From positions 1 through 35,811 of the forward strand of contig JBIOTP010000351.1 in NCBI GenBank assembly GCA_044865965.1: a stretch of DNA of 35,811 bases. Reading direction: 5' to 3'. The translations under genes and the position numbers were made by a program. Origin of the DNA: Solirubrobacter sp044865965 (GTDB lineage: Bacteria; Actinomycetota; Thermoleophilia; Solirubrobacterales; Solirubrobacteraceae). How positions within the stretch are numbered: the stretch's first letter is position 1; every line of letters starts with the position of its first letter. Below are positions 16,120-24,296 of this stretch, piece by piece. The notes under the pieces were generated by a model. It was not told the origin of the DNA and made no database searches. It saw nothing but the letters and a program-made list of their open reading frames with translations.

Positions 16120-16829
16120 CCGCGCTCCCCGATCAGGCGCGCGACGATCAGCAGCGCGGTGCCGGCCAGCAGCCACGCCACCATCCCCTCCGGGATCGGG
16201 CCGATGTTGCCGATGCCCCAGCCGCCGCGGTCGTCGAGGTGGCGCGTGGAGAGGACGTAGGCGGCGATCGAGTCGAGCTCGTGCTGGTCGATCTGGCGCT
16301 CGTCGAAGCGCGGCATCAGGTACGGGCCGACGCGGACGGCCTCGCCGATCTGCACCGCGGTCGCCTGCTGCAGCGGGGGCGCGGCGCCGGGCGGCGACAC
16401 CCCGCCGCGGGCGGTGATCGAGTGGCAGCCGGCGCAGTGGTCGGTGAACGCCGCGAACCCCTCCTTGACCGAGCCGGCGGCCGGGTCGACGGTTGGGATG
16501 CCGGGGCCGCCGAGCGAGCCGACGTAGGCGACGAGCGCCCGCCGCTCCGCCGCGCTGTACGCGGGCGGGTTGCGCTGCGGCATGACGTCGGGGTGCGAGA
16601 GCGGCATCCGGCCGGTCTGCAGGTAGAAGTCCGCCGCCGCCGCGCCGGCGCCCACCAGCGACGGCCCCTTGCCGGCGACCCCGCGCGCGTCCATCCCGTG
16701 GCAGCTCGCGCAGCCGAGCGCGAACAGGTCGCGCCCGGCGGGCGCCTGGCCGGTCGCCGGCCGCGCCCACAGGGTCACCGCCGCCGCCGCGCACACGAGC
16801 GCGACGGCCGCCGCGGGCCGACGCCTCAC
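16116..16829 (-). CDS. qcrC: Diheme cytochrome c subunit of the bc complex
   Basis: The 237-residue protein starts with a basic residue cluster and a hydrophobic export segment (AAAVALVCAAAAVTLWA). It then has two cytochrome c domains with heme motifs CASCH and CAGCH. Axial methionine candidates lie in GRMPLSHPDVMPQR and YLMPRFDERQ. A C-terminal membrane helix (MVAWLLAGTALLIVARLI) anchors it. This is the actinobacterial replacement for cytochrome c1, which also delivers electrons straight to the oxidase in a supercomplex, fitting the absence of a separate soluble cytochrome c gene here. GTG 16829 overlaps the ctaG stop. Confidence 0.93.
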   Translation of the reverse strand: MRRRPAAAVALVCAAAAVTLWARPATGQAPAGRDLFALGCASCHGMDARGVAGKGPSLVGAGAAAADFYLQTGRMPLSHPDVMPQRNPPAYSAAERRALVAYVGSLGGPGIPTVDPAAGSVKEGFAAFTDHCAGCHSITARGGVSPPGAAPPLQQATAVQIGEAVRVGPYLMPRFDERQIDQHELDSIAAYVLSTRHLDDRGGWGIGNIGPIPEGMVAWLLAGTALLIVARLIGERG

Positions 16830-17545
16830 CGCAGCGCCTCCCGCCGCCGCTGGCGCTCCTCCTCGCGCAGCAGCGCGGCGAACACGATCCACACCAGGGC
16901 CGCCGCCAGCAGCAGCGAGCCGGCGCCCCACATCAGGCCCGCCGCGGTGCGCTGGTCGGCGAGCGACGGGTAGCTCGGGTACGCGACGCCGCCGGTGAGC
17001 AGGCGGGCGCCGACAAGCCCCATCGGCGGCATTGCGGCCAGCAGCCAGGCGAGTCGCGCGGCCGGCCCGGGCGGGTGCGGGAGCGGGTCGGCGGCGACGA
17101 GCGGCGCCCAGAACGCGAGGCCGGCGAGCAGGTAGGCGGCGTGCTCGAGCGCGTGCACGACGGGGGCGCGCAGCGCGAGCTCGTAGAGCCCGGTGAGGTG
17201 CGTGGCCGGCATCACCGCTGTGAACGCGGCCCAGCCCACCGCCGGCCGCAGCGGCAGCGCGTGCAGCGCGCGCGCGAGCGCCCGGGCCTGCGGTCGCGGC
17301 AGCGCCGCGAGAGCGAGCCGCGCCGGCGCGCCGGTGACGAGGCACAGCGGGGCGAGCAGCCCGAGCAGCAGGTGCTGGGCCATGTGGGCCGACAGCCGCG
17401 CGTCGAGCGGCGCGGCGAGCGCGACCGCGACCAGCGCCAGGCCGGCGGCGAACGCCCCGCTGCGCGCGGCGGGCCAGCCGGGGACGCGCCGGACGCCCAG
17501 GGCGTAGAGCCCGCCGTACGCGGCGACGGCGAGCAGCGCGATCAT
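16826..17545 (-). CDS. ctaG: Cytochrome c oxidase assembly protein, caa3-type CtaG
   Basis: The 239-residue protein is almost entirely membrane helices. Diagnostic segments are ARLSAHMAQHLLLGLLAPLC and LVTGAPARLALAALPRP, then HALEHAAYLLAGLAFWAPLV and GGVAYPSYPSLADQRTAAGL with MWGAGSLLL. These histidine-rich motifs typify the CtaG_caa3 family, involved in copper insertion or assembly of caa3-type oxidases, and unrelated to the mitochondrial Cox11-type CtaG. The ATG at 17545 overlaps the stop of the small membrane protein. Its place between oxidase and bc genes fits an assembly role for this operon's oxidase. Confidence 0.9.
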   Translation of the reverse strand: MIALLAVAAYGGLYALGVRRVPGWPAARSGAFAAGLALVAVALAAPLDARLSAHMAQHLLLGLLAPLCLVTGAPARLALAALPRPQARALARALHALPLRPAVGWAAFTAVMPATHLTGLYELALRAPVVHALEHAAYLLAGLAFWAPLVAADPLPHPPGPAARLAWLLAAMPPMGLVGARLLTGGVAYPSYPSLADQRTAAGLMWGAGSLLLAAALVWIVFAALLREEERQRRREALR

Positions 17546-17856
17546 CGCTCGCCCACCAGCCCCGCGATGCCCGCCGCCGTCAGCAGCGCTCCGAGGCCGA
17601 GGCACCACGGGCCCAGCTCGGTGCCCGACAGCAGCGCCCCCACGCCGAGCGCGGTCAGCACCGTCGCCGGCGAGAGGTCCGGCGCCTCGGGCCCGGGCGC
17701 GCGTGCGGCGCGCGTGATCAGGGCGAGGGCGCCGACCGCCAGCGCCGCGCCGCCGAGCAGGACGACGATCACCGGCTCGGGTGCGAACGCGAGCTGCACG
17801 ACCGTCCAGAGCGCGAGCAGCCCCGCCCATGCGGCGACGACGACCCACGGCCTCAC
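17542..17856 (-). CDS. Small integral membrane protein in the respiratory operon
   Basis: From GTG 17856 the product is 104 residues: RPWVVVAAWAGLLALWTVVQ, a second helix PVIVVLLGGAALAVGALALI, a short loop APGPEAPDLSPATV, then a third helix region TALGVGALLSGTELGPWCLG with LGALLTAAGIAGL. It looks like a small accessory oxidase subunit or assembly protein, but has no motif tying it to subunit IV/CtaF. It follows ctaD across an 83-base gap made of degenerate repeats, and its stop overlaps ctaG. The start is uncertain because the frame stays open upstream into the repeats. Confidence 0.65.
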   Translation of the reverse strand: MRPWVVVAAWAGLLALWTVVQLAFAPEPVIVVLLGGAALAVGALALITRAARAPGPEAPDLSPATVLTALGVGALLSGTELGPWCLGLGALLTAAGIAGLVGER

Positions 17857-17964
17857 GCCGGCATCTCGTCCCCCCTCATGTCGCGACTCGCCCGTCACGC
17901 CGTCACCGCGTCCGCCCCGCTCATGTCGCGACTCGCCCCTCACGCCGGCACCTCGTCCAGCAGC
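17830..17964. repeat. Three degenerate 45-bp tandem copies covering the ctaD 3' end and its downstream gap
   Basis: CTCATGTCGCGACTCGCCC occurs exactly at 17875-17893 and 17920-17938, 45 bp apart. The following part, TCACGCCGGCA(T/C)CTCGTCC, matches in copies at about 17853 and 17939 and more weakly at 17894. On the minus strand this duplicates the last codons of ctaD (DEVPA-stop); one copy leaves the mini-frame MRGDEMPA-stop. The shared core GTCGCGAC is a perfect 8-bp palindrome. Confidence 0.7.
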
Positions 17965-19514
17965 GGCGCGTGCGAGCGGACCGGCGGCAGCGCGCCGAGG
18001 TTGTGGCGCGGCGGCGGCGACGGCGTCGCCCACTCGAGCGTGTGCCCGCTCCAGGGGTCGTCGCCGGCCACGCGGCGCGACACGAGCGCGTTGAGCAGGA
18101 ACACGAGCACCGAGAGCGCCACGACGTAGGCGCCGATCGACGACAGCAGGTTCAGCGTGTCCCAGCCCGCGCTCGCCGGGTAGTCGCCGACGCGCCGCGG
18201 CATCCCCTCCTCGCCGAGCGCGAACTGCGGCGCGAACGCGAGGTTGGTGCCGACCGCGAAGAGCGCCAGGTGCACGCGCCCGAGCCCCTCCCCGAGCAGC
18301 CGCCCGGTCACCTTCGGCCACCAGTAGTAGACGCCCGCGAAGAAGCCGAAGATGCTGCCGGCCAGCAGCGTGTAGTGGAAGTGCGCGACGACGACGTAGG
18401 AGTTGTCGGCGTGGAAGTCGAGCGCCGGGGAGGCGACCCAGATGCCGCTCAGGCCGCCGACGAGGAACTGCACGAGGAAGGCGAGCGCGAACAGCATCGG
18501 CACCGTCAGGCGGATGCGGCCGCCGTGCATCGTGCCGAGCAGCGACAGGTACTCCGTGCCGGCGGGGACCACGAGCAGCGTCGAGGTGAGCGCGAAGTAC
18601 TTCACCGTCACGCCCGGGATCGTGAACATGTGGTGCGCCCACACGCTCATCGACAGCGACGCGAACACCAGCAGCGAGAGCACCATCCCGCGGTAGCCGA
18701 ACAGCCGCTTGCCGCTGAAGACGGGGATCACCTCGGCGACCGCGCCCAGGAACGGGAAGAACATCACGTAGACGACCGGGTGCCCGTAGAACCAGAACAG
18801 GTGCTGGTAGGTGACCGGGCCGTCGGGCCCGGTGAACACGCCGCCCCACTGGCGGTCGATCCACAGCGCGACCAGCGCGCCGATCAGGACCGGGAACGCG
18901 AACAGCGCCATCAGGCAGGTGACGAGCTGCGCCCAGCAGAAGATCGGCATTCGCAGCATCGTCATCCCGCGCGCGCGGCGGCCCAGCAGCGTGGCCATGA
19001 TCGCGCCGGCCATGAACAGCTCGCCGAGCGTGGCGAGCACGACGCCCCAGATCCACGAGTCCATCGCCTTGCCGGGCGAGTTGACGGCGTTGGAGAGCGG
19101 ATCGAAGCCGCTCCAGGTCGCCTGCGCGGCGCCGCCCTGCACGAGGAACGAGCTCCACATCGTCAGGCCGCCGAGGATCAGCAGCCACATCCCGGCCAGC
19201 GCCCAGCGCGGGCCCGCGAGCCCCCGCGCGCCGACCTGCAGCGGCACGAGGTAGAGCCCCATCGCCAGCGCCACCGGCGTGACGAAGAGGTAGATCATCG
19301 TCGAGCCGTGCATCGTGAACAGCGCGTTGTAGGTGCTCAGCGAGACGACCTGGAGCCCCGGCTGCGCGAGCTCGGTGCGCATCAGCACGGCGAGCACGCC
19401 GCCCGCCAGGAAGAAGCCGAAGGCGACGCCGCCGGTGGCGAGGCCGAGGCGCTTGTGGTCGGTGCCCGCCAGCGTCTCCAGCAGCGGCGCGCCGGGCGGC
19501 ATCAGCTTCGTCAT
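17940..19514 (-). CDS. ctaD: Heme-copper oxidase subunit I, atypical: canonical proton-channel residues missing
   Basis: The 524-residue protein has the twelve-helix subunit I layout with all expected metal ligands: low-spin heme His69 (TMHG) and His380; CuB ligands His245 (FYGHP) and His294/295 (WAHHMF); heme a3 His378 (VAHFH); and the cross-linking Tyr249. By alignment to Paracoccus aa3, the D-channel loop PDMAFPRMNN reads RGLAGPRWAL, so Asp becomes Gly98 and Asn becomes Ala105. GHPEVY becomes GHPVVY (Glu to Val247). The K-channel TGIK becomes AGTE (Thr to Ala, Lys to Glu321). It should still reduce O2, but its proton path must differ. The ATG at 19514 overlaps the ctaC stop. Confidence 0.92.
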   Translation of the reverse strand: MTKLMPPGAPLLETLAGTDHKRLGLATGGVAFGFFLAGGVLAVLMRTELAQPGLQVVSLSTYNALFTMHGSTMIYLFVTPVALAMGLYLVPLQVGARGLAGPRWALAGMWLLILGGLTMWSSFLVQGGAAQATWSGFDPLSNAVNSPGKAMDSWIWGVVLATLGELFMAGAIMATLLGRRARGMTMLRMPIFCWAQLVTCLMALFAFPVLIGALVALWIDRQWGGVFTGPDGPVTYQHLFWFYGHPVVYVMFFPFLGAVAEVIPVFSGKRLFGYRGMVLSLLVFASLSMSVWAHHMFTIPGVTVKYFALTSTLLVVPAGTEYLSLLGTMHGGRIRLTVPMLFALAFLVQFLVGGLSGIWVASPALDFHADNSYVVVAHFHYTLLAGSIFGFFAGVYYWWPKVTGRLLGEGLGRVHLALFAVGTNLAFAPQFALGEEGMPRRVGDYPASAGWDTLNLLSSIGAYVVALSVLVFLLNALVSRRVAGDDPWSGHTLEWATPSPPPRHNLGALPPVRSHAPLLDEVPA

Positions 19515-20146
19515 CGCCGCACCCAGGCGTCGTAGTCGGCCCGCGACAGGACGCGGATCGCGAACCGCATGCGCGCGTGCTCGAGCCCGCAGTAGAACGC
19601 GCACGTGCCGCTGCTCGCGAAGCCGGGCCGCGGGAATGTGAGCCGGAACGTGGCGGTCCGCCCGGGGATCAGCTGGCGCTGGAACTTCAGCGCCGGGACC
19701 CAGAAGGCGTGGATGACGTCGATCGACGTCGCGCGGAACTCGACCTCGACGCCCGCCGGGACGGTCAGCACCGCGGGCGGGCCGCCGGCGCCGCCGCTCT
19801 CCACGATGCCGTGGCGCGGGTACTCGAAGCGCCACTTCCACTTCGCGGCGACGACGCGCACCACCTCGGTCTGCCGGGACGCGCGCGCGTTCTCGCGGTC
19901 GAGCGCGCGGAACGAGGCGGCCACGAGCAGCGCCACCAGGAGCGCCAGCACCGCGGCGTAGGCGAGCTCGGCCCGGTTGCGCTCGTCCCGCCCGCGGGGC
20001 GCCTCGCGGCGGCGCCCGGACCACACGAGCCACGCGATCGCGCCCACGACCAGGACGAAGACCGCCGCCGCGACGGGGACATAGAGGCCCGCGAGGCCGT
20101 CGTACACGTCCCGGGTGTCGACCGCGAACGGCAACGCACCGCGCAT
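19511..20146 (-). CDS. ctaC: Cytochrome c oxidase subunit II (CuA subunit)
   Basis: The 211-residue protein has two N-terminal membrane helices (LYVPVAAAVFVLVVGAIAWL; LAYAAVLALLVALLVAASF). A cupredoxin domain follows with the aromatic patch KWKWRFEYP, His146 (DVIHAFWVP) and the CuA loop CAFYCGLEHARM, supplying Cys182, Cys186, His190 and Met193. The usual Glu of CSELC is Phe, which is tolerable because that ligand is a backbone carbonyl. There is no lipobox and no fused cytochrome c domain, so it must take electrons from QcrC or a separate carrier. It is the first gene of the seven-gene respiratory operon. No subunit III gene accompanies it. Confidence 0.93.
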   Translation of the reverse strand: MRGALPFAVDTRDVYDGLAGLYVPVAAAVFVLVVGAIAWLVWSGRRREAPRGRDERNRAELAYAAVLALLVALLVAASFRALDRENARASRQTEVVRVVAAKWKWRFEYPRHGIVESGGAGGPPAVLTVPAGVEVEFRATSIDVIHAFWVPALKFQRQLIPGRTATFRLTFPRPGFASSGTCAFYCGLEHARMRFAIRVLSRADYDAWVRR

Positions 20147-20245
20147 ACCTCGCTCGTCCGCGCCCCGAAACGACGGCGGTCACGGGCCTGACGACGACGC
20201 GGGCGAGCCGGATCGCCCGCCCACGGCGCGGGTAGGCCAGGCGGC

Positions 20246-20470
20246 ATGGAAGGCGGAATCGCAATCCTCCTGCTCGCGATTCTCGTCATCGTCGGCGGCG
20301 GCCTCGGCATCGCCCTGTACCTGACGGGCGGGACGCTCCGGTTCCGGCGCGAGGCGGGCGACGACGTCCGCGAGCAGGCACGACCGGTCCACAAGCGGGT
20401 CGGCAAGGCCCAGAACGTCAACCTCGCAGGCACCGCCGCCGGCGAGCGCGCCGAGCGCGGCGAGGAATAG
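20246..20470 (+). CDS. Small single-pass membrane protein
   Basis: The 74-residue product starts MEGGIAILLLAILVIVGGGL with one strong membrane helix to about residue 27. It continues with a cytoplasmic, charged tail (TLRFRREAGDDVREQARPVH, KRVGKAQNVNLAG) ending acidic. It diverges from the respiratory operon across about 100 bases, so the two promoters share this gap; no clear -35/-10 pair is seen. The family is not recognised. Short one-helix proteins of this shape are common in Solirubrobacter-type genomes. Confidence 0.65.
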   Translation: MEGGIAILLLAILVIVGGGLGIALYLTGGTLRFRREAGDDVREQARPVHKRVGKAQNVNLAGTAAGERAERGEE

Positions 20471-20503
20471 ACGCGGCCGCCGTTCGCGTGTCGTCTTCGG
20501 GAA

Positions 20504-21043
20504 CTACGACGCACGGCGGCGCCGAGAATCGACACGCCGCGGGGATCTTCGCCAGCTGGTGCGCTGGTCGCTGTGCACGGCTGCGGCGAGGCGCTTGGCG
20601 TGTCTCGCCATCGGTCTGAACGCGCCGCTGAGGGCAGGGAGGAATCCTGCGAAGTACAGGCCGGGCGTGTCGGGGTGGGACGGCGCTCCGTCGCGGTACA
20701 CCGGTGCTCCGTCGGCGGCGAGGACGCCGAGGTGCCCGACGAGCCGCTCGAGCCCTCGGCCGTAGCCGGTCGCGCAGACGATGGTGTCCACGGCGACGCG
20801 ATCGCCGGACGCCAAGACAGCGTCAGCGCCGTCGAGTCGCTCCACCGGGCCGACGACCCGGGCTCGGCCCGCCTTGAGCGCAGCTACGAATCCGTCGTCC
20901 ACGGCAGGGCTGATGCTCGTCTGGCGAAACCGCGACTGATATCCCTGGGGTGCGCGCGCGAGCCCGTAGGCCGTGAGGTCGCAGTCGGCCGGCCCGGTCG
21001 CCGATCGCGCTCGGCAGAACCGCTCCTTCATCGCACCGACCAT
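20504..21043 (-). pseudogene. C-terminal fragment of a flavin-containing monooxygenase
   Basis: From ATG 21043 the reading carries only the C-terminal half of a flavin-containing monooxygenase: QTSISPAVDDGFVAALKAGR, the ATGY hallmark in DTIVCATGYGRGLERLVGHL, and HPDTPGLYFAGFLPALSGAF, ending with a basic tail. Both dinucleotide-binding GxGxxG motifs of intact members (about 380-450 residues) are missing. The truncation falls about 6 bases downstream of the adjacent kinase remnant, so a deletion probably joined them. A functional enzyme is not expected. Confidence 0.75.
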
Positions 21044-21049
21044 CAAGGC

Positions 21050-22114
21050 TCAGCCCAATGGGATCTCTGCCTTGATGCGGGTGCCCCCTCCGGCCGGGCT
21101 GTCGTAGTAGGCCGCCGCCTCAACCGTTGCGGTCAACCGCTCGCCGGGCAGCTCGACGATCTCGATTGGGATCGGCGCTCGCGCGAGCAGGGCGTCGAGC
21201 GCCGGCCCGAGACCGCGCTCCGTGAGGATGGCCGGGTGGATGCCGCGGGCCAGCTCGCGCAGCTCGGCAAGTCCGCGCGCGAGATCCTCCTGGGTGGCGG
21301 ACAGGACCTCCCGGGCGGCCCGCGGGTCGCTCTCGAGCTTCGTCGCGACCACGCTCAGCCCGAGGGCGACCGAGACGAGGCGCTGCTGAGCGCCGTCGTG
21401 CAGGTTGCGCTCGAGCCGCCGGCGCTCGGCGTCGCCGACCTGTACGACGCGCGCCCGGGAGGCCGCCAGCTTCTCGTAGGCGTCGGCGTTGGCGAGCGCC
21501 TGCGCCACGAGGTCGGCGAAGTCGCCCAGCCGCTGCTCGAGACCCTCGGGCAGCGGGTCGTCTGACGTGGTCGCCGCCGCCAGCACGCCCCACAGCCTCC
21601 CGCCGACGCTGACCGGCGCCGCGACGGCCGCGCGGTAGCCGACGCCGCGCACCGCCTCCGCCAGCGTCCCGCTCGTCTCCTCGTAGCGCTCCACGCGCTG
21701 CGCGCTCCCGCTGCGCACGACTCGCGCGACGACGGTGTCGCCGTCGAGGACGAGCCTGGAGCCGACCGGGAAGCGCGGCGCGCCGTCCTCGCTCCAGGCG
21801 CCGGCGACCGTCGCCGTCCGCTCCCCGTCGTAGTGCATCAGGCTCGCGCCCGGCAGTCCGAGCAGCCGGCCGACCTCCTCGGTCACCTGCTCGAACACGC
21901 GGCTGGGCGACGCCTCGCCGGCAACCAGGGTGGCGACCCTGCGCAGCGCCGCCTGCTCGCCGGCGAGCGCGCGCTGAGCCGCCTCGGCGGCGGCGAGCGC
22001 GTGCGCCGCGCGCGTGCGCTCGGCGGTCACGGCGGCGAGCAGGAGCGAGGTGATCGCCGACTCGCGCCCATGCCCTCGCGGCGAGTCTAACCGCCGGGCC
22101 GACCGCCGCGGCAA
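21050..22114 (-). pseudogene. GAF-domain NarL-type sensor histidine kinase lacking its ATP-binding core
   Basis: The frame from a weak TTG at 22114 gives 354 residues. ITSLLLAAVTAERTRAAHAL near the start looks like the last helix of a MASE1 sensor, so the N terminus is probably cut. A GAF domain covers about 55-210, and the HisKA_3 phospho-acceptor segment is intact (AERRRLERNLHDGAQQRLVS, His239). After VEAAAYY (337) the sequence jumps directly to DSPAGGGTRIKAEIPLG. Relatives have some 65-70 residues here (N box and G1 box of HATPase_c). The loss is in frame, so a protein could be made, but it could not bind ATP. No response regulator is adjacent. Confidence 0.75.
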
Positions 22115-22130
22115 TGCGCGAAGATGGTGC

Positions 22131-22430
22131 TCAGGTGGTGGGTGTCTCTACGCCGGCCTTGAGCACGGGGCACATGAACCCGTAGACGGGGTGCGGCTGG
22201 AAGGCGACCGCGTCGAAGGTCGGACTGCCGAACCATGAACCCGGCACGTGGCCTTGACCTTCTTGGCGTTCAGGCCGCCGCCGTCGATGCGCAGGACGTC
22301 GATGCACCTGAGGCGACTCCGGGCGCGCGATGTCGAGCACGGTGACACCGCTCCAGCCGGTGACATACGCGTAGGTGGATCGCTCACCGGGGGCTGCGGT
22401 GGCGTGGCCATGCGACCGGCGGTGACCTTG
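22131..22430 (-). pseudogene. Remnant of an LVIVD-repeat protein
   Basis: One frame reads STYAYVTGWSGVTVLDIARP, a typical LVIVD repeat (YAYV.G..G..VLDI..P..P). A second gives CIDVLRIDGGGLNAKKVKA, and the first frame then resumes with GSWFGSPTFDAVAFQPHPVY and GFMCPVLKAG before a TGA at 22131. The sense moves between frames twice within 100 codons and no start is present, so this is a decayed 3' end. Confidence 0.6.
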
Positions 22431-22577
22431 AACGTCGCGGGATCCCAGCTGCGTTGACGCCGCCGGGCGCCCTCGCGCGGCCCCGGAGGAGCTCTCTCCA
22501 GGGGCCTTCCAAGGAGCGGACGAGCGAACGACGGCAGGAGACGGATCCGCGGCCGGCGCCCCGCCGCGAGAGCGGTC

Positions 22578-24188
22578 TCAGACGACGGGAAGGACGGCGC
22601 GCGAGAGCTCGCCGGCGCGGATCAGCTCGACGACGGCGGCGATGTCGCGGTCCATGCGGCGGTCGCCGTCCATGAACGCCACGCGCGAGCGGATCACGGC
22701 GTGCGCCGCGCGGGCGCCCGGGCTCGCGTTGTCGATGCCACGCAGGTCCAGCGCCTGGCAGATCGCGATCAGGTGGATGGCGGCGATGTGCTGGGCGATC
22801 TCGACGATCGAGCGGGCGTCGCGGGCGGCGATCGAGCCCATCGAGACCTTGTCCTGGTTGTGCGCCTCGGTCGAGCGCGAGTGGATGCTCGCGGGGTTGC
22901 AGAGCTTCAAGGCCTCGGCGGTCAGTGCCGAGCAGGAGAGCTGCATGCCCTTGAAGCCGTGGTGGACGCCGGCCTCGGCGTCGTCGGCGTCGAAGTACGG
23001 GATCAGGTTCGGCGTCAGGCCGACGTTGAACTTCTCGTCGACAACCAGCTCGAGCTGGCGGTCCATCAGGTCGCAGAGGTTCGCGAGCGCGATCTTCAGC
23101 GAGTCCATGCCCTGCGCGATGTGGCTGCCGTAGAAGTTGCCGCCGCTCTGGACGCGGTCGGCGTCGACGTCGAAGAGCGGGTTGTCGTCGGACGAGTTGA
23201 TCTCGATCTCGACCCAGCGCGAGACCCACTCGAGCGTGTCGCGCAGGGCGCCGGTGATGTGGGGAGCGCAGCGGATCGAGTACTTGTCCTGCACGGAGCG
23301 CTCGAGCTCGCGGAAGCCGCGGCCGTGCAGGCCGTCCTCCGGGAAGATCTCCTCGCTGTCGCGCGCCAGCAGCGAGCCCTCCAGCAGCGCGCGGACGATG
23401 CGCGCGCTCTCGATCTGCCCCGGGTGCGGCTTGGCCTCGAACAGGAAGGCGTTGAAGTGCCCGCGGTTGCCGAGCAGCGCCTGTGAGGCCATCGCCGTGC
23501 ACAGGTCGGCCACGAAGGCCAGCTCCTGCGCGTCCGCCACCGCCAGCACGGCGAACGCGCTCATGAACGACGTGCCGTTGGTGAGCGCCAGCCCCTCCTT
23601 GGCCTCCAGCTCGAGCGGCAGCACGCCGAGCGAAGCCAGCACGTCGCGCGCCTCACGCACCTCGCCGCGATAGAGCACCTCGGTCTCGCCGACCAGCGCA
23701 CGGCCGACGTAGGACAGGGGCACGAGGTCGCCGCTCGCGCCGCACGAGCCCCGCTCCGGGATCAGCGGCAGCACGTCGTGGTTGAGCAGTCCCAGCAGGC
23801 GCTGGACCAGCTCGAGCCGCACGCCCGAGTTGCCCTTGGCGAGGCAGTTCGCGCGCATCAGCATCGTCGCGCGCGTGACCTCCCGGGAGGCGACCGGACC
23901 GGTCCCGGCGCCGAGGAAGCGCAGCATGTTCTGCTGCATGCGGGCGGCGCGGTCGGGTGAGATCTGGCGGTGCGCGCTGTCGCCGAACCCGGTGGTGACC
24001 CCGTAGATCGGGATCTCGCGCGCGATCAGCTCGTGCTTGAGCGCCCGCGACTGCTCGATCCGCTGCTCCGCGTCCGGCGTGAGGGCGCAGTGCCCGCCGT
24101 GGCGGGCGAGCCGCACCGCGTCTGCGATCGTCAGCGACCGCCCGTCGAGGTCAACAGAGACCCCCGTCTCCGGCATCACCTTCGTCAT
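22578..24188 (-). CDS. Aromatic amino acid ammonia-lyase, phenylalanine-type selectivity (PAL-like)
   Basis: The 536-residue protein belongs to the MIO enzyme family. GSCGASGDLVPLSYVG contains Ala151-Ser152-Gly153, which self-condense to the MIO electrophile, and IYGVTTGFGDSAHR (Tyr62) is the catalytic loop. The substrate-selectivity pair in NMLRFLGAGTG is Phe91-Leu92, as in phenylalanine ammonia-lyases; histidine lyases have Ser-His and tyrosine lyases His-Leu. It should deaminate L-Phe to trans-cinnamate, or act as an aminomutase. NSSDDNPLF, GNFYGSHIAQGMD and ASIHSRSTEAHNQDKVSMG are all intact. It diverges from a cinnamate/ferulate-CoA-ligase-like gene, which supports a cinnamate product. 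No other hut genes are near, arguing against histidine use. Confidence 0.88.
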   Translation of the reverse strand: MTKVMPETGVSVDLDGRSLTIADAVRLARHGGHCALTPDAEQRIEQSRALKHELIAREIPIYGVTTGFGDSAHRQISPDRAARMQQNMLRFLGAGTGPVASREVTRATMLMRANCLAKGNSGVRLELVQRLLGLLNHDVLPLIPERGSCGASGDLVPLSYVGRALVGETEVLYRGEVREARDVLASLGVLPLELEAKEGLALTNGTSFMSAFAVLAVADAQELAFVADLCTAMASQALLGNRGHFNAFLFEAKPHPGQIESARIVRALLEGSLLARDSEEIFPEDGLHGRGFRELERSVQDKYSIRCAPHITGALRDTLEWVSRWVEIEINSSDDNPLFDVDADRVQSGGNFYGSHIAQGMDSLKIALANLCDLMDRQLELVVDEKFNVGLTPNLIPYFDADDAEAGVHHGFKGMQLSCSALTAEALKLCNPASIHSRSTEAHNQDKVSMGSIAARDARSIVEIAQHIAAIHLIAICQALDLRGIDNASPGARAAHAVIRSRVAFMDGDRRMDRDIAAVVELIRAGELSRAVLPVV

Positions 24189-24296
24189 CGCTCTGCGCTC
24201 CTAGTGCTGGTTCGCACACTACGGTACCCGCCTGTGCGGACCGATCAACTAAACAGTGCGATCTGCACAGTGATGCGCATCCGGGACCTGTTGAGA

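Noticed and set aside
22578..24188. Annotation as histidine ammonia-lyase (hutH)
   Set aside because: The selectivity pair is Phe-Leu instead of Ser-His, and no hutU, hutI or hutG is nearby.
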